A DNA stretch of 64,000 nucleotides from Campylobacter sp. MIT 12-8780 (GTDB lineage Bacteria > Campylobacterota > Campylobacteria > Campylobacterales > Campylobacteraceae): contig NZ_QHLL01000003.1 in assembly GCF_006864535.1 (NCBI RefSeq), positions 62,001-126,000 on the forward strand, given 5' to 3'. Below, one piece after another: positions 18,301-28,037 of the stretch. The position numbers and the translations under genes were made by a program. The stretch's first letter is position 1, and each line of letters starts with the position of its first letter. Below the pieces are notes generated by a model. That model was not told the DNA's origin, did not search any database, and saw only the letters and a list, made by a program, of their open reading frames with translations.

Positions 18301-18346
18301 TTAAAAATAAAAAAGATTTTCTTACTTGCAAAGAGTAAGAAAATCT
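18301..18346 (-). terminator. Rho-independent terminator of flaC
   Basis: Perfect 13-bp stem (18314–18326 with 18334–18346), 7-nt loop, followed on the minus strand by a T-rich run (complement of TTAAAAATAAAA). Placed 8 bases after the flaC stop. It may also stop transcription from yggS. Confidence 0.85.
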
Positions 18347-18353
18347 AAAATGT

Positions 18354-19106
18354 TTATTGCAAAAGACTAGCTACTTTGCTTTGAAGTATATCGTTTTGAT
18401 GAGCCATCATAAATGAAGCTGAATTAGTTTTCAAAAACTCTGCGTTAAGATCAGTAACATTTTTCGCCAAATCATCATTAAGCAAATTTCCTTCAGCAGC
18501 TTTTGTATTGATACTATTTTCTACACTTGCGCTGATATTTGAAGTGATCGCATTAATGCCTGCACCAATATCTGCACGCAAAGAAGCGACTTGCTGACTG
18601 AACGAATCTATACTACTTTGATCTGTAAGGCTAAGATTTCCTGTGCTAAGAGGATTTAAATTTGTTGTTTCAACTCCGCTTCCCACCACAAAATCCATAG
18701 TTTGAAATACATTTTTTCCATTAAACTGGGCATTATTAAACGCATCATTAATCGAAGAAATAAGCTCTGTAGCTCTAACATCAAGCATATTTTTTTGCTG
18801 ATCATTAAGCACAGCACTATTTCTTTGCACGGCAAGCTGACTAAGCTCATCAGTTGTTTTTGTGATCTGGCTTAAACTCGCATCAGCAATCTGCAAAACA
18901 CCCACAGCATCATAAGCATTTGCAACGCCTTGATCTATAGTGCTAGCTTGCGATCTTAAAGAATCAGCTATAGCCAAATCAGCCGTATCCACACCGCTAA
19001 TCGCGCGAATAGCCGCTATATTACCCAACGCTTTTTCAGAGGCTTTTTGAGCATTATTGAGGTAGTTATTTTGCTGTAAGCTCGCTGGATTGTTATTGAT
19101 AGTCAT
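18354..19106 (-). CDS. flaC: FlaC, flagellin-like secreted protein
   Basis: 250 residues from the ATG at 19106, which follows GGAGG; the upstream in-frame TTG at 19121 is not supported by a ribosome site. It has flagellin-type N- and C-terminal helices (SLQQNNYLNNAQKASEKALGNIAAIRAISG … SASFMMAHQNDILQSKVASLLQ) but almost no variable centre, the FlaC architecture. In C. jejuni FlaC is exported through the flagellar system, binds host cells and modulates TLR5 signalling rather than building the filament. Neighbours (DUF4149, prmC, M48 protease) match the C. jejuni order. Confidence 0.93.
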   Translation of the reverse strand: MTINNNPASLQQNNYLNNAQKASEKALGNIAAIRAISGVDTADLAIADSLRSQASTIDQGVANAYDAVGVLQIADASLSQITKTTDELSQLAVQRNSAVLNDQQKNMLDVRATELISSINDAFNNAQFNGKNVFQTMDFVVGSGVETTNLNPLSTGNLSLTDQSSIDSFSQQVASLRADIGAGINAITSNISASVENSINTKAAEGNLLNDDLAKNVTDLNAEFLKTNSASFMMAHQNDILQSKVASLLQ

Positions 19107-19139
19107 ATTGTCCTCCTTCAACCTTGTTTTTAGGTAAAT

Positions 19140-19628
19140 TTATCGATTATACCCTACTTTTGCTGACTTATAACTTAAAAAGAATAAAGCTACTTGCAAA
19201 ATCAAGATAATTTTTACAAGCCATTCACTTTGTGTGTGTTTGGTGCTAAATTCCTCGCCTGCTAAAGCTTCTAAACCTGCTTTTCCTTCTATAATCAAGC
19301 TTTGAGTTTCAAGCATTGGCAAAGTATAATAAAACACAAAAAGCAAAGATAGTGCCAAAATTACAACAGCAAGCAAAATTTTTATAATTTTTAAACTCGC
19401 TTCTGCAAAAAATAGCTCATAGATAGTGTTTATAAGGGCTATGCTAATGAGTACATAACCAAATTTTAAAAAAATCTGTCCCATAATCAGCCCACTACCA
19501 AACGCATCTGTAATCGCTTCGCCTCCCAAGCCTGTAGGTGGATAAAATACACTCACAGCCACAGCTATGCCAAGAAAAAGCCCTATGCCGATGATAGAAC
19601 CAAGCAGCAAAAGATTAATCGCTTTCAT
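19140..19628 (-). CDS. DUF4149-type integral membrane protein
   Basis: 162 residues with four hydrophobic helices: GSIIGIGLFLGIAVAVSVF, FGYVLISIALINTIYELFF, IIKILLAVVILALSLLFVFYY and VKIILILQVALFFLSY. Inner membrane, function unknown. It lies 33 bases upstream of flaC on the same strand, so flaC must have its promoter inside or upstream of this gene, or be co-transcribed with it. Confidence 0.75.
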   Translation of the reverse strand: MKAINLLLLGSIIGIGLFLGIAVAVSVFYPPTGLGGEAITDAFGSGLIMGQIFLKFGYVLISIALINTIYELFFAEASLKIIKILLAVVILALSLLFVFYYTLPMLETQSLIIEGKAGLEALAGEEFSTKHTQSEWLVKIILILQVALFFLSYKSAKVGYNR

Positions 19629-19755
19629 TTTTTTGTCCTTTAAAAAAATAATTTTTGTTTTTTAAAGGATTATAGCAAAAAGAGTATTAATTTAATAATA
19701 ATTTTTGTTTTTTGTTTATTAAATTTTAAGATTTTAAGGGAGGGTATGAGTTCAT

Positions 19756-20559
19756 CTATATAGTCTCAACCGCATGCGCTAAAAAGGCACGATCAAAACC
19801 AGCAAAATCCTTGAAAAATTGAGCCTTAAAGCCATTTTTATGTAAAATTTTATGTAAAATTTCTTTTTGATCGTATCCAAACTCGCAAGCTAGAGCTTTT
19901 ACCTTATTTTTTCTAGCAAAAACAATGAGCTCTTCAAGAAATTCATAGCCTTTAACTCCACCAAATAAGGCTTGCTTAGGCTCATTTTGCACCCAAATAT
20001 CAAGCTTATAATCATTTTGTATATAAGGTGGATTTGAGATGATAAAATCAACCTCACCCTCAAAATTTTTAAAATCACAAAGCCTAAAATCTATCAAATG
20101 TCCCACTTCGTGCCTTAAGGCATTTTCTTTAGCGAGTTTTAAAGCAAGCTCGCTAATATCACAAGCCTTGATTTTAAGTGCTAATTTTAAGGCTAAAATT
20201 ATACTTAAAATTCCACTTCCAAAGCCTATTTCTAAGATATTTGTATAGTTTTTTTGGCTAAGTTCTTTTAGGGCAAGTTCAAGCAAAATTTCAGTATCAA
20301 AACGAGGGATTAATACACCTTTTTGCACCTTAAACTCAAGCCCATAAAACTGCGCTTTTTCAAAAATATACTCAAAAGGCTCCCCACTAGCAAAACGTTC
20401 TATAAGCTTAAAATAAGGCTTTTCATCAAAGTCAAAATCCCCATTTAAAGCTATAAACGCCCTATCCTTTTGTAAATACTCACAAAGTATAAAAAGGGCT
20501 TCATCTTTGTGCGTTTTTAAACTCTTTTTAGCAAGATTTAAGGCGGTTTTTAGCTTCAA
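19756..20559 (-). CDS. prmC: Peptide chain release factor N5-glutamine methyltransferase
   Basis: 267 residues. It methylates the GGQ glutamine of release factors 1 and 2. The SAM-binding motif ILEIGFGSGILSIILAL and the catalytic NPPY (FIISNPPYIQ) are present, as is the N-terminal helical RF-binding domain (DEALFILCEYLQ). TTG start overlapping the upstream stop (TTGA, 20556–20559), so it depends on translational coupling with the M48 protease gene; no independent ribosome site is evident. Confidence 0.94.
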   Translation of the reverse strand: MKLKTALNLAKKSLKTHKDEALFILCEYLQKDRAFIALNGDFDFDEKPYFKLIERFASGEPFEYIFEKAQFYGLEFKVQKGVLIPRFDTEILLELALKELSQKNYTNILEIGFGSGILSIILALKLALKIKACDISELALKLAKENALRHEVGHLIDFRLCDFKNFEGEVDFIISNPPYIQNDYKLDIWVQNEPKQALFGGVKGYEFLEELIVFARKNKVKALACEFGYDQKEILHKILHKNGFKAQFFKDFAGFDRAFLAHAVETI

Positions 20560-21743
20560 GATAGAGCTTTTATGCGTTTATCTATGCTTGGGTGAGAAAG
20601 ATGAAAAAACTCATAAATTTTACTTGTCTTTACAAAGGCTTTGTTTTCCTTAGCAAGCACAAATAAAGCATTTTTCATATCTTCCTTAGAAGTCATTAAG
20701 GCTCCGTGTTTATCAGCGTTAAATTCATTTTTTCGGCTTAATAAATTCACTAAAGGTGAAAAGATAAGTGAAAAAACCTCACTAAAGATGATAAATAAAG
20801 CAAAAACCCCAGCATTTACGCCTTGCAAACCACTTTGAGTATAAAAAAACTCAGGCAGGTGAGCAAAAACAAAAAACAAAACAAAAATCATTAAAGCCGA
20901 GCTAAATAAGCCTTTGATCAAGTCTTTATGCACAAAATGCCCAAGCTCATGTCCTAAAACAGCTAGAAGCTGATTTTCATTTAAAGCCTTTAAAAGTGTA
21001 TCAAAAAGCACCACTCTTTTGCTCTTGAAAAGCCCTCCAAAATAAGCATTAAGCCTCTTATCTCTCTTGCTTGCATCCATCACAAACACGCCTTTTGCGC
21101 TAAAACCGCATTTTTGCATAAGTGTGTCTATTTTAGCAAGCAACGAGCTATCCTCAAGCGGAGACATTTTGTTAAACAAAGGAGCAATAAGGGTTGGATA
21201 AAGCAAGTTGATAAATACAATCACCACAAAAGAAAGCACAAAAGCCCACACCCACCAAAACTGCCCCAAAAACTCATAACAAAAGACCAAAGCATATAAA
21301 AGCAAAAAGCCAAAAACAGCAAGCAAAACAAGACTTTTAAGTGTATCTTTAATAAAAAGCGTGGCGTTCATATTTGAAAAACCTTGCTTTTTGTTTTTGA
21401 CAAAGTCTTCATATATGCTTAAAGGAAGGTTTGCAAGTGTATTGATAAATAAAAATGCCAGTAAAAATAAGGTATTTTCAAGCACTGAATTTTGACTAAT
21501 TAAAACATTTTTAAGCCAAAAAAAGCCAAAAAAAAGCCAAAAAAGATATAAGATCAAAGTATAAATATGAGAAAAAATCTTAAATTGTTCATTCTCAATG
21601 CCAATTTGCGCAGCTTCTTTGTAAGTTTTTTCATCTAAAATAATGGCTTGTTTATCTTTTTCTTGCTTTAAAAAGCGAATTTGAGCATAAGAAATGCCTA
21701 CAAAAACTAAGGTATACACACATAAAATCAAAGCTAAAATCAT
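20556..21743 (-). CDS. M48-family (Ste24/CAAX-type) membrane zinc metalloprotease
   Basis: 395 residues. N-terminal membrane helices, then the zinc motif HELGH (VLGHELGHFVHKD, about 265–269), further helices, and the third ligand region NEFNADKHGA. Length and the N-terminal peptidase_M48_N layout fit the Ste24/CAAX protease 1 group rather than HtpX (~290). Expected to cleave membrane or lipidated proteins at the inner membrane. AAAGGAAATATAA precedes the ATG. Leads a short operon with prmC. Confidence 0.88.
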   Translation of the reverse strand: MILALILCVYTLVFVGISYAQIRFLKQEKDKQAIILDEKTYKEAAQIGIENEQFKIFSHIYTLILYLFWLFFGFFWLKNVLISQNSVLENTLFLLAFLFINTLANLPLSIYEDFVKNKKQGFSNMNATLFIKDTLKSLVLLAVFGFLLLYALVFCYEFLGQFWWVWAFVLSFVVIVFINLLYPTLIAPLFNKMSPLEDSSLLAKIDTLMQKCGFSAKGVFVMDASKRDKRLNAYFGGLFKSKRVVLFDTLLKALNENQLLAVLGHELGHFVHKDLIKGLFSSALMIFVLFFVFAHLPEFFYTQSGLQGVNAGVFALFIIFSEVFSLIFSPLVNLLSRKNEFNADKHGALMTSKEDMKNALFVLAKENKAFVKTSKIYEFFHLSHPSIDKRIKALS

Positions 21744-21890
21744 TTATATTTCCTTTCATTTCAAAAAAACAAACTGCAAAAAAACTGCTATCAAAATAAT
21801 AAATTTATAAAATAATGCAAAAAATACTCGGCAATATTTTACAATCTACTTTTTTATATCTTTAAAGCAAGCTTAAATTTAAACTTGTTT

Positions 21891-23795
21891 TTATTTCCAG
21901 CCTTCTATATAATTTTTAAGTTTTCTGCCTACTTTTGGATGTTTGAGCTTTTTAATGGCTGAGCTTTCGATCTGGCGCACTCTTTCTCGCGTTACATTCA
22001 GTTCTTTTCCAATCTCTTCAAGCGTTCTATCACTCTCATCATCCATAAGCCCAAAACGCATTTTAATAACTGCTTTTTCTCTGTCATTGAGTTGATCTAA
22101 AACTTCATCAATTTGTTCTTTTAAGTCATTTTTAAGTATATGATCCATAGGCGAAAGCGAAGCCCTATCTTCTACAAAGTCTCCAAATTTACCATCATCT
22201 TCATTGCCAATAGGCGCTTCAAGGCTGATTGGTTCTTTGGTAATTTTTATGACTTGTTTTACCTTATCCACGCTTAAGCCCACTTCTTTGGCGATAAAGC
22301 TTACATCAGGTTCTTTACCCTCTTTTTGCAGATATTCACGCACGATTTTATTGATTTGATTAATCGTTTCTATCATGTGAATAGGAATTCGAATGGTGCG
22401 AGCTTGATCTGCGATTGCACGCGATATGGCTTGGCGAATCCACCAAGTCGCATAGGTTGAAAATTTATAGCCTCTTTTATACTCAAATTTATCCACAGCT
22501 TTCATAAGCCCTATATTGCCTTCTTGAATAAGATCTAAAAAAGGCAAACCTCTATTTGTATAACGCTTGGCTATACTCACGACAAGGCGTAAATTTGACT
22601 TTGCCATTCTCCCTTTGGCTTCATCTGAAATCGTTTTTCCTCTCTTAATCTGCTCTAAAATTTCTTTGAGTTGCTCTTTTTCAAGATCAAAGCCTTTTTT
22701 ACTCGCTTCTTTGGTTTGAAAAAGCTTTTTTATCTCCATATAAGTGCTTACCATAGTCGTTTCAAGCACCATTTCTGAAATTTCTTCTTTGCCAAGCTTG
22801 GTGATATTTTTCAAGATATTGGCGTGCGTATTTTTAAGCTCATCTGAAAACATAGGTAAGCGGTATTCTAAGCGTTTAAGTTCTTTATCAAATTCCTCAT
22901 CGCTTTTAAGAGCTGTTTCTATGGACTTTACGATCTCACTGATAAGCTTAGAAGTCGGTCCTAAATCCATAAGTTTTTCTTTTAAGATATTTTTCTTAAA
23001 CGCTATGCTAAGCTTGTTTAAAAGCTCATTTCCCTCAACTTCTTTGAAATTTTGAGCTGTTTTAAGCCACTCTTTTTTGGCTTTTTCAAGGGCTTTGAAT
23101 TTCTCTACCACTTTTAAAGTGCGTTCATCTTCTTTTTTGGTAACGATTTTTTTAAGTTTTTTGATTTTTTTGAGTTTTTCGACATTTTGCTCTTCGTTTT
23201 CCTCATCAAATTCTTCTTCTTCAAGCTCCTCAAGCTCTTCTAATTCTTCGGGTTTTTCATCATCTTTTTCTTCATCATCAAAGCTTTTAAAAAGCTCTTT
23301 AACGCGTCTTTCTCTGTTGATTAAAGGTTCTTTATAATCAAGTATAAAGTCTATGAGATAGGGCACAGAACAAAAAGCATCGATGATAATATCCTCTCCA
23401 AGCTCTATTCTTTTTGAAATTTCAACTTCTTCATCTTTGCTAAGCAAATCAATCTGCCCCATCTCACGCAAATACATACGCACAGGTGAATCAGAACGAC
23501 TCCATTCTAAAAGCTCGCTTTCATTAGCCAAATCAAAGTCATTTTCCAAGCCCACATCTTGAAGCTTTTGTTTTTCTTCTTCTCTTTGTTTTGCTTCGGC
23601 TATATTTTTCATCTTAGCAATCTCTGCTGATGAATAAATACTGACTTTGTATTTTTTACATAAAGCTGCGATTTTTTTAGCAGTATTAATGCCCGGTTGT
23701 TTTGGCATAAATTTAACTAATTTTTCATAAGTTGCGTAACTAGTATGTTTGAGATAATCTTCGAGTTCTTTTTCAGTTTTTGCTGCGTTTGACAT
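21891..23795 (-). CDS. rpoD: RNA polymerase sigma factor RpoD (sigma-70)
   Basis: 634 residues. Region 1.1, region 1.2 ([29 protein letters not shown]), a non-conserved insertion rich in Glu/Lys, region 2 ([55 protein letters not shown], given here only as landmarks [10 protein letters not shown] and [12 protein letters not shown]), region 3 and region 4 ([22 protein letters not shown]). It is the housekeeping sigma factor. The insertion contains a tandem ELEELEE stretch. The divergent flgF gene lies 198 bases away. Confidence 0.97.
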   Translation of the reverse strand: MSNAAKTEKELEDYLKHTSYATYEKLVKFMPKQPGINTAKKIAALCKKYKVSIYSSAEIAKMKNIAEAKQREEEKQKLQDVGLENDFDLANESELLEWSRSDSPVRMYLREMGQIDLLSKDEEVEISKRIELGEDIIIDAFCSVPYLIDFILDYKEPLINRERRVKELFKSFDDEEKDDEKPEELEELEELEEEEFDEENEEQNVEKLKKIKKLKKIVTKKEDERTLKVVEKFKALEKAKKEWLKTAQNFKEVEGNELLNKLSIAFKKNILKEKLMDLGPTSKLISEIVKSIETALKSDEEFDKELKRLEYRLPMFSDELKNTHANILKNITKLGKEEISEMVLETTMVSTYMEIKKLFQTKEASKKGFDLEKEQLKEILEQIKRGKTISDEAKGRMAKSNLRLVVSIAKRYTNRGLPFLDLIQEGNIGLMKAVDKFEYKRGYKFSTYATWWIRQAISRAIADQARTIRIPIHMIETINQINKIVREYLQKEGKEPDVSFIAKEVGLSVDKVKQVIKITKEPISLEAPIGNEDDGKFGDFVEDRASLSPMDHILKNDLKEQIDEVLDQLNDREKAVIKMRFGLMDDESDRTLEEIGKELNVTRERVRQIESSAIKKLKHPKVGRKLKNYIEGWK

Positions 23796-23940
23796 GTTTT
23801 GACTTTTCCTTTTTTAGAAGCAGTTTTGAATTTGTTATTATAGCTTAGTTTGTTTAATCTTAACTAAATGATATCTTATTTTCGTTTTGTTTCTTAAAAA
23901 AGCTACCTAAAGCTTTGAATTTGTAACTTTTACAAAAGTT

Positions 23941-23956
23941 GGAACACTCTTTGCTT
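23941..23956 (+). promoter_or_regulatory. Sigma-54 (RpoN) promoter of flgF-flgG
   Basis: GGAA-N6-TTGCTT, the Campylobacter -24/-12 consensus, with GG at 23941–23942 and GC at 23953–23954 (10-base spacing between the conserved pairs). It lies about 38 bases before the flgF start. Middle-class flagellar genes in Campylobacter are transcribed by RpoN activated by FlgR. Confidence 0.88.
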
Positions 23957-23993
23957 TAAGCTTTAAGAAATTTATTGAAATGAAGGCAAAACT

Positions 23994-24806
23994 ATGCAAA
24001 ATGGATATTATCAAGCCACAGGCGGTATGGTTACCCAGTTTAACCGACTTGATGTGATTAGTAATAATCTTGCAAATATCAATACCAGCGGTTATAAAAA
24101 AGATGATGTTGTGATCGCTGATTTTAAAAGAGTGTTTAGAGAAGTGCAAGATGAACTACCAATCGACAATCACACCTATGATGCGGCTCGTTTTTTAAAC
24201 TCGACTATAGATAGAGTCCCACAAGTAAGCCAAACTTACACAGACTTTAGCACAGGCTCTTTAAGAAGCACCACCAATCCTTTGGATTTGGCGATGACAA
24301 GAGAAGATACCTTTTATCTTGTCAAAACCAATAACGGAGAAATTCGCCTCACAAAAGATGGTAATTTTCAACTTGATGATGAGGGCAATTTAGTCAATAA
24401 ACAAGGCTATAAAGTGCTTAGTAGCAATTATTTTAACAATCCAGATTTTGATAGCATACAAATTCCACCAAACTCAACCTATCTTAGCGTTGATACCAAT
24501 GGTAACATAGAAGCCGATCAAAACGATATAGCAAGGCTTTTTATCGCTCAAGTTGATGATATAAGAGCCTTAGAAAAAGACGGCGATAATACCTACAGGA
24601 TAAACGATCCTACACGCATTAGGGACTTAGAACAATCAAATTCAGTCAAACAAGGCTTTACTCAAGGCTCAAATGTCAATGCTGTGCTTGAGATGACAGG
24701 ACTGATCGAAGCAAATAGAATGGTTGAGATGTATCAAAAAGTAATGACTTCTCATATGGACGATCTTAATCAAGACGCTATTAATAAACTTGCAAGCGTT
24801 CAGTAG
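23994..24806 (+). CDS. flgF: Flagellar basal-body rod protein FlgF (also annotated FlgG2)
   Basis: 270 residues. The N-terminal rod-protein motif NNLANINTSGYKKD and the C-terminal heptad region NAVLEMTGLIEANRMVEMYQKVM are typical of proximal/distal rod proteins. A middle flagellar D1 domain (LAMTREDTFYLVKTNNGEIRLTKDG) lies between. It builds the flagellar rod and is exported by the flagellar type III system, hence no signal peptide. It is paired with flgG 30 bases downstream under one RpoN promoter. Confidence 0.93.
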   Translation: MQNGYYQATGGMVTQFNRLDVISNNLANINTSGYKKDDVVIADFKRVFREVQDELPIDNHTYDAARFLNSTIDRVPQVSQTYTDFSTGSLRSTTNPLDLAMTREDTFYLVKTNNGEIRLTKDGNFQLDDEGNLVNKQGYKVLSSNYFNNPDFDSIQIPPNSTYLSVDTNGNIEADQNDIARLFIAQVDDIRALEKDGDNTYRINDPTRIRDLEQSNSVKQGFTQGSNVNAVLEMTGLIEANRMVEMYQKVMTSHMDDLNQDAINKLASVQ

Positions 24807-24836
24807 TAAAATAAGTTAAAGAAAGGATAAAACAAA

Positions 24837-25628
24837 ATGTTACGATCACTTCACACCGCAGCTACAGGAATGATAGCGCAACAAACTCAAATTGATGTTA
24901 CTTCAAACAATATCGCTAATGTTAATACAGTCGGCTTTAAAAAATCAAGGGCTGAATTTTCTGATCTTATGTATCAAGTCATGAAATACGCCGGCACTTC
25001 AACTTCAGCCACAACGCTTTCACCTTCTGGTATAGAAGTGGGGCTTGGGGTGCGTCCAAGTGCTGTTACAAAGATATTTTCAGCAGGAAGTTACAAATCT
25101 ACAAGCACAGATAATTTTGATGTGGCTATTCAAGGTAATGGCTTTTTTCAAATTCAGCTTCCAGATGGCACAACAGCTTACACAAGAAACGGACAATTCA
25201 CAAGGGATAGCGAAGGAAATATCGTCAATGCTGATGGGTATTTTCTTATGCCTCAAATGACAGTTCCAGAAGGAGCTACAAATGTAAGTGTGGCGCAAGA
25301 TGGCACGGTTTCTGTAATGCTTGCTGGCGAAACTGAAGAAACACAAATCGGGCAAATCGAACTTGTGAATTTCATCAACCCAGCCGGACTTCACGCCCTT
25401 GGTGATAATCTCTTTCTTGAAACAGGCTCAAGCGGCGCTCCGGTTGCTGGTATAGCAGGACAAGATGGCTTTGGCACGATTAGACACGGCTTTGTTGAAT
25501 CAAGCAATGTCCAACTTGTCGAGGAAATGACTGATCTTATTACCGGACAAAGAGCTTATGAAGCTGGCTCAAAAGCCATCACAACAAGTGATGAAATGCT
25601 TTCTATCGTCAATCAACTTAAACGATAA
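24837..25628 (+). CDS. flgG: Flagellar distal rod protein FlgG
   Basis: 263 residues. MLRSLHTAATGMIAQQTQIDVTSNNIANVNTVGFKK is the textbook FlgG start (landmark SNNIANVNTVGFKK). The FlgG-specific insertion after it (RAEFSDLMYQVMKYAGT) and the C-terminal EEMTDLITGQRAYEAGSKAI are present. It forms the distal rod connecting to the hook. A hairpin terminator follows at 25684. Confidence 0.96.
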   Translation: MLRSLHTAATGMIAQQTQIDVTSNNIANVNTVGFKKSRAEFSDLMYQVMKYAGTSTSATTLSPSGIEVGLGVRPSAVTKIFSAGSYKSTSTDNFDVAIQGNGFFQIQLPDGTTAYTRNGQFTRDSEGNIVNADGYFLMPQMTVPEGATNVSVAQDGTVSVMLAGETEETQIGQIELVNFINPAGLHALGDNLFLETGSSGAPVAGIAGQDGFGTIRHGFVESSNVQLVEEMTDLITGQRAYEAGSKAITTSDEMLSIVNQLKR

Positions 25629-25683
25629 TAACACAAGCAAGTAAAAGAATTAAAATCTTGACTTGCTTAAGATATATTACCAA

Positions 25684-25735
25684 AGCTTGCAAAGTTAAAT
25701 TTAAAATAAACTTTTGCAAGCTCTTTTCTATTTTA
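25684..25735 (+). terminator. Terminator after flgG
   Basis: Stem AGCTTGCAAA (25684–25693) pairs perfectly with 25713–25722 and is followed by a T-rich run. A second weaker inverted repeat (AAGCAAGT 25635–25642 with 25661–25668) precedes it. Confidence 0.75.
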
Positions 25736-25769
25736 TTATTACTCTTTGTTTGTAGGCTAATTTTTGTAT

Positions 25770-26615
25770 TTAAGAAGCTGTTTTAGCGCTAGTGCGTGAT
25801 CTTTTGGCTGGGGTTTTGCTTACTTTTGGTGCTAAAGTTTTTTCTTGTCTTAGTTCTCCAAAATAATGATAGCACTTAAGTCCAAAAAGATAAATAACCC
25901 ACGAAACATAAATCCACACAAAGAAAAAAAGTAGGGTTGAAAAAGAACCATAGACATTAGTATAAGTCTTGTTATACACCACATAATACACAAAAAGATT
26001 TTTACTGATATACCAAATGGCTGCACTTGCAAAAGAAGTTAAAGCAAGCATTTTAAGCGTGCCTTTAGCAATAGAGCTCGAAAAAGAGACAAAAAATAAG
26101 CCCCAGATGATAAGAAAAGGTAAAATTTCAAAAAAATTCAAGCCCACCTTAAAATCATCTAAAGTCTTTTGTATATAACTTGAGATATAAAAACTTAGCC
26201 CTAAGCCCAAAGGCGTAAGCGTAATAAGAGTCCAATACGAGCTAATGCTTTGCCACAAGGTTTTTGGCTCATTTTTTGTGATGCGATTGACTACAAAATC
26301 ATAGTTTGAAAAAAACATAAGCGAGGTAATCGCCATAGCAATAAGCCCAACTATACCTAAATTGACGCTATTTTTTAAAAAAGTATCAAGATGAGTAGCG
26401 ATAAGCTCTTGCTGGGCTGGGATTAAAAAGGTAAAAATAAGGGTTTTAATCCTCTCATAATACGCCTTAAAACTTGGAATTTGGGTAAAAACAGAAAAAC
26501 AGACAAATAAAAGTGGGATCAAAGAAAGCACAGTATAAAAGCTTAAAGCCGCAGAAAAATTAAAAATTTCTTTATCCCTAAAAATCAACACAAAACGCCA
26601 AATTTTTTTAAGCAT
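25770..26615 (-). CDS. YihY/virulence factor BrkB-family inner-membrane protein
   Basis: 281 residues with six hydrophobic helices and the N-terminal family motif FSAALSFYTVLSLIPLLFV. The old name Rbn (RNase BN) is a misassignment in E. coli, so no nuclease role is implied. The C-terminal tail is Lys/Arg/Ala-rich (PKVSKTPAKRSRTSAKTAS), probably cytoplasmic. It starts 9 bases after glcD on the same strand. Confidence 0.85.
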   Translation of the reverse strand: MLKKIWRFVLIFRDKEIFNFSAALSFYTVLSLIPLLFVCFSVFTQIPSFKAYYERIKTLIFTFLIPAQQELIATHLDTFLKNSVNLGIVGLIAMAITSLMFFSNYDFVVNRITKNEPKTLWQSISSYWTLITLTPLGLGLSFYISSYIQKTLDDFKVGLNFFEILPFLIIWGLFFVSFSSSIAKGTLKMLALTSFASAAIWYISKNLFVYYVVYNKTYTNVYGSFSTLLFFFVWIYVSWVIYLFGLKCYHYFGELRQEKTLAPKVSKTPAKRSRTSAKTAS

Positions 26616-26624
26616 AACTCGCCT

Positions 26625-28037
26625 TTATAAGCCCATTTTAAAAGGATTTAAGATATTGTTTGGATCAAAGGCTTTTTTGATATTTCTAAAAAGATTCATC
26701 TCAGCCTCAGAAAAGGCAAGCTTCATAAAAGGTGCTTTTGACAAGCCTATGCCATGTTCTCCGCTTAAAGTCCCGCCAAGTTTTACTGCAAGTTTAAAAA
26801 TTTCTGTAATTGCCTCGTGTCCTCTTTCAACTTGCTTGACGTCGTTTTTATCCTCAACCATAACATTAGTATGCACATTGCCATCGCCTGTATGTCCAAA
26901 ACAAGGAATTTTAAAATCATATTTTTGCGCCACTTTTTCAATACCTTCTAAAAGCTCTGGTAGTTTTGAGCGAGGCACGGTGATGTCTTCATTAAGCTTA
27001 AGTGTGCCATAAACATTGATGCTTTGCGAGCAATTCCTCCTTGCAAACCAAATATCAGCTGCCTCAGCCTCATCTTTAGCGATCTTAAACTCACTTGCTC
27101 CAGCCTTAAAAAACATCTCTTTAAGCACGGCTAGATCAGCTTCTACGCTTTCTTTTACATTGCCATCAACATCAGCGATTAAAATCGCTCCAGCTTCTTT
27201 TGGTAAGCCTTTGTTAAATTTCATCTCAACAGCTCTTATGCTTAAATTATCCAAAAACTCCATACTTACAGGGCTTACACCTTGAGCTAGGGTTTGATAT
27301 ACAGCATTCATCGCTGATTTTACGCTATCAAAAACACCCATTGCGGTTTGCTTGAATTTTGGTAAAGCCAAAAGCTTTAAGGTGATCTCACTAATTACAG
27401 CTAAAGAGCCCTCACTTGCGATTAAAATCCCAGCGACATTGTATCCAGCCACATCTTTAATCGTCCTTTTTCCAGCCCTTATAATATCTCCATTTGGCAA
27501 AACAGCTCTTAAAGCCATAACATAGTCTTTCGTAATGCCGTATTTTGCTGCTCTCATACCTCCTGCATTTTCGCTAACATTGCCACCTATGCTTGAAAAA
27601 TCCATACTTGCAGGATCAGGTGGGTAGAAAAGATTAAGCTTAGCAAGTTCTTTTTGAAGACTTGAATTAATCACACCCGGTTGCACTACAGCTACTAAAT
27701 TTTCAAGATCGATTTCTAAAATTTTATTCATATGCTTTTCAAAGCTTAAAATCACACCACCACTTGCTGCTAAAGTCCCGCCCGTAAAGCCAGAACCAGC
27801 TCCTCTTGGGATAATGATGATTTTATGCTCGTTGCAGTATTTTAAAATTTCGCTAATATCAGCTTCATTTCTTGGAAAAAGCACCCCATCAGGCAGATAA
27901 TGCTTTCTTGTAGCATCATAGCTATACGCTCTTTTGTGTGCTTCATCAAAATACGCATTTTCAGCACCCAAAAGCTTTTCAAAAAAGGCTTTATGCTCAT
28001 TTGCTAGAGGAGTTTGTGAGTGTGGTGTAGTATTCAT
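26625..28037 (-). CDS. glcD: FAD-linked D-2-hydroxyacid (glycolate/D-lactate) dehydrogenase, GlcD type
   Basis: 470 residues. FAD_binding_4 domain with PRGAGSGFTGGTLA (about 80–93) and PPDPASMDFSSIGGNVSENAGG (about 138–159), then FAD-oxidase C domain with CFGHTGDGNVHTNV and SGEHGIGLSK. It oxidises D-lactate or glycolate and passes electrons to the respiratory chain. There is no adjacent GlcE/GlcF, so it acts alone or with a distant partner. Its start overlaps the PgbA-like gene by 41 bases. Confidence 0.88.
   Translation of the reverse strand: MNTTPHSQTPLANEHKAFFEKLLGAENAYFDEAHKRAYSYDATRKHYLPDGVLFPRNEADISEILKYCNEHKIIIIPRGAGSGFTGGTLAASGGVILSFEKHMNKILEIDLENLVAVVQPGVINSSLQKELAKLNLFYPPDPASMDFSSIGGNVSENAGGMRAAKYGITKDYVMALRAVLPNGDIIRAGKRTIKDVAGYNVAGILIASEGSLAVISEITLKLLALPKFKQTAMGVFDSVKSAMNAVYQTLAQGVSPVSMEFLDNLSIRAVEMKFNKGLPKEAGAILIADVDGNVKESVEADLAVLKEMFFKAGASEFKIAKDEAEAADIWFARRNCSQSINVYGTLKLNEDITVPRSKLPELLEGIEKVAQKYDFKIPCFGHTGDGNVHTNVMVEDKNDVKQVERGHEAITEIFKLAVKLGGTLSGEHGIGLSKAPFMKLAFSEAEMNLFRNIKKAFDPNNILNPFKMGL

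Noticed and set aside
23077-23337. Serine-rich ORF antisense to rpoD
   Set aside because: Simply the complement of the Glu/Lys-rich insertion of RpoD.
25770-26615. Calling the YihY protein ribonuclease BN
   Set aside because: The sequence is an integral membrane protein without nuclease motifs; the historical name is a known misannotation.
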